52,473 nucleotides of DNA. It comes from Myxococcales bacterium (lineage in GTDB: Bacteria > Myxococcota_A > Polyangia > Polyangiales > Polyangiaceae). The notes below the pieces were generated by a model. The model worked only from the letters and a program-made list of their open reading frames with translations, did not search any database and was not told the DNA's origin. The stretch is taken from the NCBI GenBank assembly GCA_025351875.1, contig JANXVA010000749.1:1-52473 (forward strand), in the 5' to 3' direction. Below are positions 31,930 to 41,075 of this stretch, in pieces. Position numbers and translations under genes: made by a program. Position 1 is the stretch's first letter; every line of letters begins with the position of its first letter.

Positions 31930-32961
31930 TCAGCGCGCCGTCGCGTGCCAGGGAGTGAAGGTCCGCGGCTGCGTCGTGCGCGCGTCGGCGTCGAGCCAGC
32001 GGAGCATGATGGCGCGCGAGATGCTCGGCGCGCCGGGGCGTCGCATCACCCGTCGAACGGCCTCCGCGCCCGCGTGATCGCCGCCCGCCTCGAGCCCGAC
32101 GACGACCAGGTAGAGATCTTCGACGTCGTCGTCCTTCGACGGATCCACGCGCCGCGCGGCGGCGACCGCGGCGTCGCGCTTGCCGTCGAGCGAAGCGAAG
32201 TACGCTTCGAGCACCGCGACCGATTCGCCGAAGCCGCGCGTGCGATAGTCGGCGAGCGCCGCCTCTGCGTACTGGATCAGCGCGCGTTTCGCCGCGCCCG
32301 TTCGGGACTCGGCGAGCATCCGCGTGAGGTAGGCGCGGTGCCAGCGGTCCTTCTGGAAGGCCAGGTCTTCGCGCTCCTCGTCGTCCCACGTGCCGCGCGC
32401 GGCGGAGAGCGTCGCCTGATCGTTCTCGGCGAGCGCGCCTGCCGGGTCGCCCTGCGCTTCGCGAATCATCATCATCGCGTTGTGCGCCCAGAACTCGTCG
32501 CGAAGCTCGGGATGTCCGGCGAGCGACGGCATCACCGCGACGAACGCTGCACTCGCGCTCTCGAGGTCACCCGCGGTAACGAACCTCGTGGCTCGCACGC
32601 GAGCGACGAGATACGCGAGGTGGGGATCATCACCCGCAGCGGTCGTGGCGGCAGCGAGGTGCTTGTCGGCGCCTGCCCAGTCGGCGGCGGCGGTCGCCTT
32701 CGTGGCGGCTTCGAGCGCCGCCTTCAGCGCGGGCGACGGTGGCGCGGGCTCCGTCGGTTGCGGCGCCGCGGGCGGCGGGGCGCTGGCGCTCGCGATGGGC
32801 GGGGGTGAGCCCGCCGCCACGGGGCAGGGGAGCGTCGGCGTGGGCGCCGGCTGCGGCGTTGCAGCTGCGGGAGCCAGGGCGCACGCGGAACCGAGCGCAG
32901 CGACTGCGACCAAGGCGAGGAGGTGAACGCGCAAGCGGTTCGCCTCGGAGCCGCCGCTCAC
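31930..32961 (-). CDS. TPR-like lipoprotein, last gene of kinase operon (343 aa)
   Basis: The GTG start at 32961 shares bases with the upstream stop (GTGA). The lipobox is LGSAC (Cys 27), then a Pro/Ala linker (residues 30-75) and some 250 residues of helical pairs rich in Ala (ATKATAAADWAGADKHLAAA, DLESASAAFVAVMPSLAGHP, AALADYRTRGFGESVAVLEA) resembling degenerate TPRs. It may receive or scaffold signals from the kinase and HD-GYP-like protein encoded just upstream. Confidence 0.74.
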   Translation of the reverse strand: MSGGSEANRLRVHLLALVAVAALGSACALAPAAATPQPAPTPTLPCPVAAGSPPPIASASAPPPAAPQPTEPAPPSPALKAALEAATKATAAADWAGADKHLAAATTAAGDDPHLAYLVARVRATRFVTAGDLESASAAFVAVMPSLAGHPELRDEFWAHNAMMMIREAQGDPAGALAENDQATLSAARGTWDDEEREDLAFQKDRWHRAYLTRMLAESRTGAAKRALIQYAEAALADYRTRGFGESVAVLEAYFASLDGKRDAAVAAARRVDPSKDDDVEDLYLVVVGLEAGGDHAGAEAVRRVMRRPGAPSISRAIMLRWLDADARTTQPRTFTPWHATAR

Positions 32962-35309
32962 TTGTCTCTCCTGACGGTGACCTTCTCGGCTCGCTTGGGA
33001 GCGGCGGCCGGAACGGGCGCCGGGGCAACGGGTACTGCGGGGGGCGGCATGCTGCCCTCGATCGGCGCGTCGGCGAGGAACGCCGCGAGCAGATCGTCAC
33101 GCGCAGAGGCCGGCGCGGCGGTCGCCAGAGCCTCCGCCTCGGCATCGACCACCTTCGGCGCACGAGCCGAAGGTGGCGGCGGCGCGGTCGCGCGGTCGTT
33201 CTTGGTGGGCGGCGCGCAGAAGCTCGCGAGGTTATCCCACGACACCTGGCGCGTCGCCTCCGTATAGGCCTCGGGCGGCTCCTCGCTCCTCGCCGTGCCC
33301 GAGACCGGCGCGGCCGCCGATGCCGCCGACGGCGGCGGAAGCACTGTTGGCGTATCGTGCGTCGCCGCCGGCGCCTTGGCCACGGGCGGCGATGGCGTGG
33401 CCACGGGCGGCAATGGCGTGGGCACGGGGGCCGCGCGCGCGACGCGGACCGGGCGGTGGATCTCGTCCATCATGGACGACGGCGGGGCCGAGTCGTTGCG
33501 CGGATCGCGGCGTAGCTGCGGCTCGCGGCGCGACGACGGCTTCACTTCGGAGCGCGGCGCAGACGGCGGCGGCTCGACACGCGGAGCGGCACCCGTGGAC
33601 GCGCTCGCGGCTGGCGCCATGAACTGCGCGGACATCGGAGTGCTCTCCCCGATCGGCGCGCGTCGCGACGCCGGCAACGGCTCCACGCGATCCGAGGCCG
33701 CGGGCTTCGGCGGCCGATGCGTGGGTATCGACTCGTCGAGCACCACCGGTGGACGCGTGACCCGTGCCGCGAGCTCGTCCGCTGCCCCTACGGTCGATTG
33801 CAGCGTCGGCTCCGCGAGCGGCCGCTCGTGGAGCGGGAGCGCCTCGGGATCGAGCGCTCCTCGTCGCTTGGCGGCCGTGGCCGCGATGACGAAGGAGCGC
33901 ATCGCCTTCATCTGCTGGTCATCGGCGTCGATGCTCTTCGTGATGAAGCGCGGCGGCTCTCCCGGCGCGGGCGCCGCAAGATCGACGTCGATCGGCGTAT
34001 CGAGCAGGTTCGTGTGCTCGTCGTAGAGGATCTTCACCGGGGGTCGCACGTAGTCGAGCGGCATGGCGGGGGTTCCCATCACGACGCCCAGCTCTCCGGT
34101 GTTGAGGGTCACCATGGTGCCCGCCGGATAGATGCCGAGCGCTCCGATGAGCAGCTTCACCAGCGCCTTTTCGGTCCCGTCCCCCGCGCGATTCCCCAGC
34201 ACCTGGAGCGCGTCGTCGATGCTGAGTCCGCCGTCGGCGCCGGCCGCGCGCAGCTCGGCGAAGGCCCGAGCGACGCCGATGATGCGGGCGAGGAGCGTGG
34301 GTGGGCGACGCCCCTTGTAGACGGGACCGAGTCGGTGCGCGCGTCGCATCGACCAGACCTCGTAGAGGAGCGCAGTGCGCGCGCGCGCTGGAGCATGCAT
34401 GCGACCGAGCGCCGTGAGCGCAAGGACGCTCCGCGTCGGCACGCGATCGAGCTCGTCGTCGTTCAGCACGCGTTGCGGACCCTCACCGCCGCCGGCAAGC
34501 ACCACACGCCCAGCGTCGTAGAGGAGCGCCGTCATCGCGGCGTTGGCGAGCACGCCGCGGTCGGTCGTGAGCTGCCGCGCCATCGCCACCGCGAGGATCG
34601 CGCTGCCGACGGCGATCGTCGCGGCATCGAGCGACACACCGCCCGTAGCGGCGAGCGCCACGAGCAGGCGCGCATCGTCGTCGGCGCGGGCGACGACCTG
34701 CTGCGCCACGCGCTTGATCCGACGCGGCAGCTCGAATTTTCCCGCGCGGAGGTCGCCGAGCACGCCCTGCACCGTGAGGACCGACGTAGCGTACGTGCGC
34801 GCCGCGCGCTGGCCAGGGGACTCCTCGCGCGCGGCGCCGCTGGCGGCAAATTTGGCCTTTCCTGCGGTGATCCCGGGGGTCTCTCCGCCGGTGATACGCG
34901 GAACGAGCGACCGGTCACGCTGGACGTCGGCGAGCAGCTTGGAGAAGGCAGAGATGGCGGCGCGATCGATCGTGCGCGCCAGGACGAGCTCGGTGACCTC
35001 GCACGTCGCGAGTAGATCGCGAAGCTCCACCGCGAGCGCATGCGTGTCGCGCGACCCCTTCAAGATCTGGCGATTGACGAAGATGGCGTCGCCGAGGAAG
35101 GAGAGCGCGACCGTGTCGGTCGCCGCGCCTGCACAGTACTCGGCGACCGCCGCAACGGCTGACGCGGTGAGCGACGTCACCGCGTCATTCGCAACATCGG
35201 CATGGAACTGACACGCCTTCACCGTGCGGTAGACAGAGTGCACGACGCCTGCGGCAAGCTCCTGGAGCGCCGCCGGGTCTACCCGCTCTCCGCCGCCCGA
35301 CTGGCTCAC
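32958..35309 (-). CDS. Degenerate HD-GYP-domain protein with Pro-rich tail (783 aa)
   Basis: Residues about 10-440 follow the HD-GYP layout: FLGDAIFVNRQILKGSRDTH, a helical core, then PPTLLARIIGVARAFAELRA, ALGIYPAGTMVTLNTGELGV and RPPVKILYDEHTN. The metal-binding HD is replaced (TALLYDAGRVVL), and no GYP loop is seen, so c-di-GMP phosphodiesterase activity is unlikely; a binding or scaffold role is more plausible. The C-terminal 330 residues are disordered Pro/Ala/Ser/Arg. Start and stop both form GTGA overlaps with the kinase and the lipoprotein. Confidence 0.76.
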   Translation of the reverse strand: MSQSGGGERVDPAALQELAAGVVHSVYRTVKACQFHADVANDAVTSLTASAVAAVAEYCAGAATDTVALSFLGDAIFVNRQILKGSRDTHALAVELRDLLATCEVTELVLARTIDRAAISAFSKLLADVQRDRSLVPRITGGETPGITAGKAKFAASGAAREESPGQRAARTYATSVLTVQGVLGDLRAGKFELPRRIKRVAQQVVARADDDARLLVALAATGGVSLDAATIAVGSAILAVAMARQLTTDRGVLANAAMTALLYDAGRVVLAGGGEGPQRVLNDDELDRVPTRSVLALTALGRMHAPARARTALLYEVWSMRRAHRLGPVYKGRRPPTLLARIIGVARAFAELRAAGADGGLSIDDALQVLGNRAGDGTEKALVKLLIGALGIYPAGTMVTLNTGELGVVMGTPAMPLDYVRPPVKILYDEHTNLLDTPIDVDLAAPAPGEPPRFITKSIDADDQQMKAMRSFVIAATAAKRRGALDPEALPLHERPLAEPTLQSTVGAADELAARVTRPPVVLDESIPTHRPPKPAASDRVEPLPASRRAPIGESTPMSAQFMAPAASASTGAAPRVEPPPSAPRSEVKPSSRREPQLRRDPRNDSAPPSSMMDEIHRPVRVARAAPVPTPLPPVATPSPPVAKAPAATHDTPTVLPPPSAASAAAPVSGTARSEEPPEAYTEATRQVSWDNLASFCAPPTKNDRATAPPPPSARAPKVVDAEAEALATAAPASARDDLLAAFLADAPIEGSMPPPAVPVAPAPVPAAAPKRAEKVTVRRDK

Positions 35310-38083
35310 GGGTCCACCTTGAGGCGCCGCGACGTCTGCATCGGCTCTTCGGCGCCGGCCGCGAGACGCTTCTGGATCTGCTCGACCGCGCGCTCCGATG
35401 CCTCACGCACGGGCGCGGTGTTCCACCACCGCTTCTTCGCGCCCTCCATGGCCGCCTCGAGGGCCTCCTTCGACGCCATACCCGCGAGGAGGTCGGCGGC
35501 CATCGCGCGCGTCGCCTCCACCGCCTCCGTAGGGATGATCTGGTGCTCCTTCACGATCTCTGCACAGACGCTCATGGCGCGTCGCGGGCTCAGCGCGTTC
35601 AGGCAGCCGAACCACTGTCGTCGCTCGTCCGCCGTGAGCGCGTGGAACGTGGGCGCCTGGATCTGCAGCACGATGGCCGGACCTGCGGCGATGAGTTGGC
35701 GCTCGGCGACGAGCGCCAGCGCCGCTTGCCGCGCGGCTGCCGACGGGTCGTCGAGCATCTTGCGCACCTCGGTGCGGACCTCGTCCTCGCGATCGCTCGA
35801 CACCTTCGTGAGCGCCTCGATCCGCACGGCGAGGTGAGGGCTCTTCCGCGCCGACTCGAGCGCCTTCGCGGCCTCCTTGGTGCCAACGCTCGCCAGGAGG
35901 TTCACGATGGTCAGGCCGAGCTCGAGCGGCGCCGTCTCGAGTACGCTGCCGATGCGCGCCTCGTTTCCGCGCGCCCATTGCGAGAGATAGCTCTTGAGCA
36001 CAGCGCGCAGAGGCTCGGAGCGCGTCGTTCCCTGAACACCGCACACGAGCTCGAGCATCGAGGAGTCTCCCACCGAGGTGAGCGCCTTCTCGATCCCGCT
36101 CACCACCGCGGGGTCGATCTCCTTCGACAGCTGCGGGTCGCGGCCTTCGCGATCCATCGTCAGGAGGATCGTCGACAGCGTGGCCGCCGGCAGCATGATC
36201 TGCGCCATCGCGTGCTCGGCCTTGCGCGCCTCGTTCGGGACGCGGAGCGCGAGCGCGGCGCAGAGCGCGTGGAAGACCTGGAAAATCTCGCCGTGGTCGT
36301 GGAGCGACAGCTCGTCTGCGGTCCACTCGCGCAGCGCGTCCTCGAGGTGGGTGTGGTCGCGGTTGATCCGCGCGTCGACATAGCCGTCGGCGAAGGCATC
36401 GACGAAGCGCTCGAGCCAGCGCTCATCGCTCACGTTGAGCTGAGCGCCGAGCGTGGCGCGCTGGAGCGGATCGAGCGCGAGCGCCGCCGCTGCCTCGCCG
36501 CTCTGGCGGAGCTGCGCGGCGAGGTTGAGGCGCATGGCGCGGCCCTCGAGCGACGCATCATGCCAGTCACGATCGAGCTGCGCGGTCTGCGCGACCTCGC
36601 GGGCGAGGTCGACGCTGCCCTTCATCACAGGGTCGGCCTCGCCGCCTCCGTCGCCTTCCGCGAACGCTTCGATCGCGACGTACGCGACGTGCTCGAAGCG
36701 GCGATCCCAGAACGCGGTCACCGCGTCGTCCTCCTTGCCGGCGCCACCGACGACGTCGCGCAAGAGGATGGCGACGAGGTCACGGAACTCGTCCTTGGTG
36801 AAACCTTCCTTGATCTGGATGTGGCGCACGCCGTCTGCGAAGAGCTGGTACGGAATGCGATCGAACGGGATGCGGTCCGGCGCCCAGACCGGCGCGCCCT
36901 GGAAGAGGAACTCGCCAGGCCCCACGTCCCACCGAACACTGTTGGGATGCGTGACGAGCGTGTCGGAGACCTGCTGCAGGCCCGCGTCGAGCGCGCGCTG
37001 CGCGTGCGGGTGGGTCCACCCGTACTGCCGAACGTCGGCGAGGCATGTGCCGATCTGCTTCCACACCGCCGCGAGACGGATCTGGACGTCCTTCGTCTCT
37101 TCCGGGGAGAGCTCGTCGGTGCTCTCGATCGCCTCGTTGCCGCGCGTCTTGAGGCCGCCCTCCTTCTTCGGGGCGACGCGAACGAGCTGACCCGCGCGGA
37201 GCGCAGCGAGCAGGCCCAGGACCTCGCTCCGCATCGACGCGGCGTCCTGGAAGCGCTTCTCACGCTCGAAGGCCAGCGCGCGATCGACACACGCGACGAC
37301 CTCCACCGGCAGATCGGGCGCGAGGTTGGCGATCGACGGCGCCGCCTGGGTCGCGGCCATGACGAACGATTCGGCCTCGCTGCGGGCGTGGTTCAGACGC
37401 TTTCCGGTGAATGCAACATACATGCATGCGCCGACGGAGAAGATGTCGGACCGGCCATCCACCTGCGAGACGAGCCCGAGCGCCTGCTCCGGCGCGATGT
37501 ACGAGGGCGTGCCGATCGCCGTGCCCATCCGCGTGGCCTCGACCCCCGACCCCGCCTCACGCATGCGCGCGACGCCGAAATCGAGGACCTTCACGCTGCC
37601 CTCGCGGGTGATGAAGATGTTCCCCGGCTTGATGTCGCGGTGGACGATGCCGACGGTATGACACTTCGCCAGCAGATCGAGGACGGTCTCGAAGATCCGC
37701 AGCGTCTCCTCGAGAGGCACCTTGCCGCCGGCGCGATGGCGGAGCTCGTTGAACGTCTCGCCCTCGAGCAGGTCCATGACGAGGAACGGCTCGCCGCGGT
37801 CGCTCACGTCGTCATCCGTGACGGGGACACGCGCGGGATGGTCGACGCTGTTGGCGATCTTCCCCTCACGCAAGAAGCGCTCCCGGATCTCGGTCTCGCG
37901 CGCGAACTCGGCGTGGAGCACCTTCACCGCGGCGCGTGTGCCGTTGCGATGTTTCGCGGCGAAGACCGCGCCCATGCCGCCGACGCCGAGGAGCCGGTCG
38001 AGCGACCATTTCGCGTTCAGCGCCGAGCCCACGCGGGCTTCGGCGACCTTCACGGGATCAGCTTGGTTCGGCGGCGCGGCCAT
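35306..38083 (-). CDS. Hanks-type Ser/Thr protein kinase with C-terminal HEAT-like repeats (925 aa)
   Basis: The kinase domain (residues 26-300) is complete: GVGGMGAVF (33-41), K54, E73, HRDIKPGN (148-155), DFG (168-170), and the activation loop ending TPSYIAPEQ. Residues 330-900 carry no TM helix; the last 250 residues look like HEAT/armadillo repeats (LELGLTIVNLLASVGTKEAAK, PHLAVRIEALTKVSS, DDPSAAARQAALALVAERQL). The protein is probably cytoplasmic and signals through partners that bind the repeats. It heads a three-gene operon joined by GTGA overlaps. Confidence 0.92.
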   Translation of the reverse strand: MAAPPNQADPVKVAEARVGSALNAKWSLDRLLGVGGMGAVFAAKHRNGTRAAVKVLHAEFARETEIRERFLREGKIANSVDHPARVPVTDDDVSDRGEPFLVMDLLEGETFNELRHRAGGKVPLEETLRIFETVLDLLAKCHTVGIVHRDIKPGNIFITREGSVKVLDFGVARMREAGSGVEATRMGTAIGTPSYIAPEQALGLVSQVDGRSDIFSVGACMYVAFTGKRLNHARSEAESFVMAATQAAPSIANLAPDLPVEVVACVDRALAFEREKRFQDAASMRSEVLGLLAALRAGQLVRVAPKKEGGLKTRGNEAIESTDELSPEETKDVQIRLAAVWKQIGTCLADVRQYGWTHPHAQRALDAGLQQVSDTLVTHPNSVRWDVGPGEFLFQGAPVWAPDRIPFDRIPYQLFADGVRHIQIKEGFTKDEFRDLVAILLRDVVGGAGKEDDAVTAFWDRRFEHVAYVAIEAFAEGDGGGEADPVMKGSVDLAREVAQTAQLDRDWHDASLEGRAMRLNLAAQLRQSGEAAAALALDPLQRATLGAQLNVSDERWLERFVDAFADGYVDARINRDHTHLEDALREWTADELSLHDHGEIFQVFHALCAALALRVPNEARKAEHAMAQIMLPAATLSTILLTMDREGRDPQLSKEIDPAVVSGIEKALTSVGDSSMLELVCGVQGTTRSEPLRAVLKSYLSQWARGNEARIGSVLETAPLELGLTIVNLLASVGTKEAAKALESARKSPHLAVRIEALTKVSSDREDEVRTEVRKMLDDPSAAARQAALALVAERQLIAAGPAIVLQIQAPTFHALTADERRQWFGCLNALSPRRAMSVCAEIVKEHQIIPTEAVEATRAMAADLLAGMASKEALEAAMEGAKKRWWNTAPVREASERAVEQIQKRLAAGAEEPMQTSRRLKVDP

Positions 38084-38197
38084 CAGTCTCCAATTCTACA
38101 TGGAGCGCCCGCGGAGAGACTCTGGCGAGCGAAGTGCGGCAACGCGGAATGCATGAGCTCGCCCGAGGAGCCCGCGATCGCGGCAGAGAGAGCGCGA

Positions 38198-40354
38198 TCA
38201 ATTGCAGAGGCCGTCGACCGGCGCGCATACCAGCGGAACGAGGCACACGACGGGGTTGGCGCCGGAGCATGCCCCTGCCTGGCAGGTGTCCGTCTGCGTA
38301 CATGCGTTGCCGTCGTTGCAAGCTGTGCCGTCGGCGCTGGTCGGGTTCGAGCAGACGCCCGTGGCCGCATTGCACGTGCCGATCGCGTGGCATTGATCCG
38401 AGGCTGCGCACGTGACGGGATTGGCGCCGGAGCACGCTCCCGCCTGGCATGTGTCGGTCTGCGTGCACGCGTCGCCGTCGCTGCAGGCCGAGCCGTTGGC
38501 CTTGGCGGGGTTCGAGCAGGCGCCCGTCGCCATGTTGCACGTGCCGATCGCGTGGCACTGATCCGAGGCTGCGCACGTGACGGGATTGGCGCCGGAGCAC
38601 GCGCCTCCCTGGCATGTGTCGGTCTGCGTGCACGCGTTGCCGTCGTTGCAGGCCGAGCCGTTGGCCGAGGCGGGGTTCGAGCACGTGCCAGTTGCCGGCT
38701 TGCACGTACCGATCGCGTGGCATTGATCCGAGGCCGCGCACACGACGGGATTGGCGCCGGTACACGCGCCTGCCTGGCACGTGTCGGTCTGCGTGCATGC
38801 GTTGCCGTCGCTGCACGCCGAGCCGTTGGGCTTGGCGGGGTTCGAGCACGCGCCGGTCGCCACGTTGCACGTACCGGCCGCGTGGCATTGATCCGAGGCC
38901 GCGCACACGACCGGGTTGCCGCCGGAGCACGCGCCTGCCTGGCACGTGTCGGTCTGCGTGCACGCATCGCCGTCGTTGCACGTCGAGCCGTTGGCCTTGG
39001 CGGGGTTCGAGCACACGCCCGTTCCCGCGTTGCACGTGCCGAGCGCGTGGCATTGATCCGACGCTGCGCAAGCGACCGGATTTTGGCCCGAGCACGTTCC
39101 GAGTTGGCACGTGTCCGTCTGGGTACAGGCATTCCCGTCCGAGCAGACGGTGCCGTCGACCTTGGGCGGATTCGAGCAGGCGCCGGTTCCGGGGTTGCAG
39201 CTGCCGGCGTCGTGGCACTGATCGGCTGCGGTGCACACGACAGGATTCGCGCCCGCGCAGGAGCCGGCCTGACATGTGTCGCTCTGCGTGCAGGCGCTCG
39301 CGTCAGAGCACGCCGACCCATTGGCGACGGCCGGATTCGAGCACGTGCCCGTGGCGGCGCTGCAGGTGCCCACTCCGTGACACTGGTCCTGCGCCGTGCA
39401 GACGACGGGATTGGCGCCCGTGCAGGCGCCGGCCTGACACGTGTCGGTCTGCGAGCACGCGTTGTTGTCCGAGCAGCTCGTGCCGTTCGGCTTGTCCTTG
39501 GTTCCGCAGACGCCTGCGTTCGAGCAAGTGGCTTGCAGGCATGCATTGCCGGGAACCGCGCAGTCGCTCGGCGCGTTGCAGCCGACGCACTGGCCCGTGG
39601 CGTTGCACTTGAGCCCTGCAGCTCCGAGACAGGCCGTCCCGATCGCGAGCGGCGTGTGCACCTTCGTGCCCGCATTGCACCTGTCCGTCGTGCACTCGAG
39701 GCCGTCGTCTTCCACATCGGCATCGAAGGTCACGCTGACGACGCTGCCGGCTCCGTCACACTCGTTGCGCTTGCAGTCACCGACCGTCTGCGCAGCGACC
39801 GGGAAGCCGCTCGGCGTCAGGGCGAATCCGCAGACCCCGACGTTGCAGGTGCGCACCTTGCACTCGCTGTCCACCCCCGGGCACTGCGCGGCGGTCGTGC
39901 ACGCCTTGCATGTTCCGGATCCGTCACAGAAGCTTGCGCCGCCGACACCACACACGGCGTTGAGAGCCCTGGGCGCATGGGAGGGAACGCCCGTCGAACA
40001 AGCGTCCGAGGTGCACTCGTTCTTGTCGTCAGGGAGGTCCGTGTCGTCGGTCTGCTGGGTGACGGTTCCGTCGACGCATGTCGTCTTCTTGCAGTCGCCG
40101 GGCAGCTGCGTGGTCGCGAGATTTCCGTTCGGCTTGGGCGCGAATCCACAGCTGCCGTCCGGAGCGCACACCGCGTCCTGGCACTCGTTGGTGGGGGCCG
40201 GGCACTTCGCGAGCTCGCACGCCGCTGCGCCCGGCTCACCGCCCGCCTCGGTGATGCCGCCCTCGGGGTGGACCGCGAAAAACTCGTCTCCCGGAACGTC
40301 GCTGCTGCAGGCGATGAGGCCGAGTACGGCCGCCGCAAGGAAGGAGAGACGCAT
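38198..40354 (-). CDS. Lipoprotein of Cys-rich tandem repeats (718 aa)
   Basis: The signal MRLSFLAAAVLGLIAC ends in a lipobox (Cys 16). Residues 17-290 hold divergent Cys-rich units (CKACTTAAQCPG, CVGCNAPSDCAVP and others). Then follow seven near-identical 55-residue units, preceded by a half unit. The unit consensus is CAASDQCHAIGTCN, ATGACSNPAKANGS, ACSDGNACTQTDTCQAGACS, GANPVV, with nine Cys each. The rigid disulfide-rich rod is expected to project from the outer membrane. Related repeats occur widely in Myxococcota; the function is unknown. Confidence 0.85.
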   Translation of the reverse strand: MRLSFLAAAVLGLIACSSDVPGDEFFAVHPEGGITEAGGEPGAAACELAKCPAPTNECQDAVCAPDGSCGFAPKPNGNLATTQLPGDCKKTTCVDGTVTQQTDDTDLPDDKNECTSDACSTGVPSHAPRALNAVCGVGGASFCDGSGTCKACTTAAQCPGVDSECKVRTCNVGVCGFALTPSGFPVAAQTVGDCKRNECDGAGSVVSVTFDADVEDDGLECTTDRCNAGTKVHTPLAIGTACLGAAGLKCNATGQCVGCNAPSDCAVPGNACLQATCSNAGVCGTKDKPNGTSCSDNNACSQTDTCQAGACTGANPVVCTAQDQCHGVGTCSAATGTCSNPAVANGSACSDASACTQSDTCQAGSCAGANPVVCTAADQCHDAGSCNPGTGACSNPPKVDGTVCSDGNACTQTDTCQLGTCSGQNPVACAASDQCHALGTCNAGTGVCSNPAKANGSTCNDGDACTQTDTCQAGACSGGNPVVCAASDQCHAAGTCNVATGACSNPAKPNGSACSDGNACTQTDTCQAGACTGANPVVCAASDQCHAIGTCKPATGTCSNPASANGSACNDGNACTQTDTCQGGACSGANPVTCAASDQCHAIGTCNMATGACSNPAKANGSACSDGDACTQTDTCQAGACSGANPVTCAASDQCHAIGTCNAATGVCSNPTSADGTACNDGNACTQTDTCQAGACSGANPVVCLVPLVCAPVDGLCN
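38246..39400 (-). repeat. Seven tandem 165-bp repeats encoding 55-residue Cys-rich units
   Basis: Exactly seven units of 165 bp, preceded by a partial unit reaching back to about 39487. Neighbouring units differ at few positions (for example GATCCGAGGC and GGATTGGCGCCGG recur in place). The 3'-terminal units are more alike than the outer ones, as expected from recent expansion or gene conversion. Copy number may vary between strains. Confidence 0.85.
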
Positions 40355-40503
40355 TGAAGGCCCCGATTGTGATCCCGGAGTGTTCCCGAGATTACTACCA
40401 TCCCACGGTTCGCGAGGGGCCTGCAAGGCGCAGGGGGCCGTGCGGCGGCGTGGCCGACCCTAGCGGCCGACAGAACGAGGAGAGCTCGAGCCGCCCGTAC
40501 CGG

Positions 40504-40992
40504 CTACTTCGCCCAGAGCTCCACCTGCGCGTTGCCGCCGCCCGGGAGATTTCCGTACTTGAACTCGACCTTCTGGATGACGCGCTTGTCGCCCGGGAGG
40601 TCGATGACCTTGCTGGTGTCGCCGTTGTGGAACACGAGGCGCGTCGGCGGCGAAAATGTGGTGCCGTCGCCGAACGTCACGAGCACGTCGAACATCTCGA
40701 GCGCGCTGTGCTCGACCTTGATCTGGATGACGCGGAAGCGCCCTTCCTTGCTGCCCACCGCGATGGTGTCGTGATCGGCCTTGCCGTTCACGGTGCGCTC
40801 GCCGAGCTTCTCCCAGCCGGTAGTGGCCTCGACGCGCCTGTCGTTCTTGTCGTCGCGGTGCTCGCCACCGGCGCCGACCGGATGCTGGCCGTGCGTCGTC
40901 TCCACCGAAGGGTCGTTGACGTGATGGGTCTCGCCGCCGCCACACCCGACGACCGCGACACCAAGAACCAAGGCAATGAGGGCAGCTCGCAT
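40504..40992 (-). CDS. DUF2541-like lipoprotein (162 aa)
   Basis: The start at 40992 gives MRAALIALVLGVAVVGC (Cys 17). After a His/Asp-rich linker, the domain reads WEKLGERTVNGKADHDTIAV, FRVIQIKVEHSALEMFDVLV, VIDLPGDKRVIQKVEFKYGN. Its order (W-x-x-LG, a DxD-x-I strand and a basic I-K-V strand) resembles DUF2541, a family of small exported beta proteins of unknown function. The family assignment is from pattern only. Confidence 0.65.
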   Translation of the reverse strand: MRAALIALVLGVAVVGCGGGETHHVNDPSVETTHGQHPVGAGGEHRDDKNDRRVEATTGWEKLGERTVNGKADHDTIAVGSKEGRFRVIQIKVEHSALEMFDVLVTFGDGTTFSPPTRLVFHNGDTSKVIDLPGDKRVIQKVEFKYGNLPGGGNAQVELWAK

Positions 40993-41075
40993 GGCCACCA
41001 AGCTACCACCGTCGAGTGCCCGAGTCGGAGTCCAATCGAGGAAAGACGTGGCCCAGCTCGCGCTGCGATCCGTGG

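Noticed and set aside
38172-38183. Palindrome CCGCGATCGCGG after the Cys-rich repeat gene
   Set aside because: Short self-complementary GC words (GCGATCGC) are common in this composition; no second copy or promoter context.
35543-40357. A 1604-codon open frame on the plus strand
   Set aside because: It lies antisense to the HEAT-repeat kinase, the Cys-rich repeat gene and the gap between; it is Arg/Ala/Val-rich, has no domain, and is a by-product of high GC at third positions.
40429-40505. GGCC-rich inverted words downstream of the DUF2541-like gene as a terminator
   Set aside because: No stem longer than 6 bp with a reasonable loop and no T-run.
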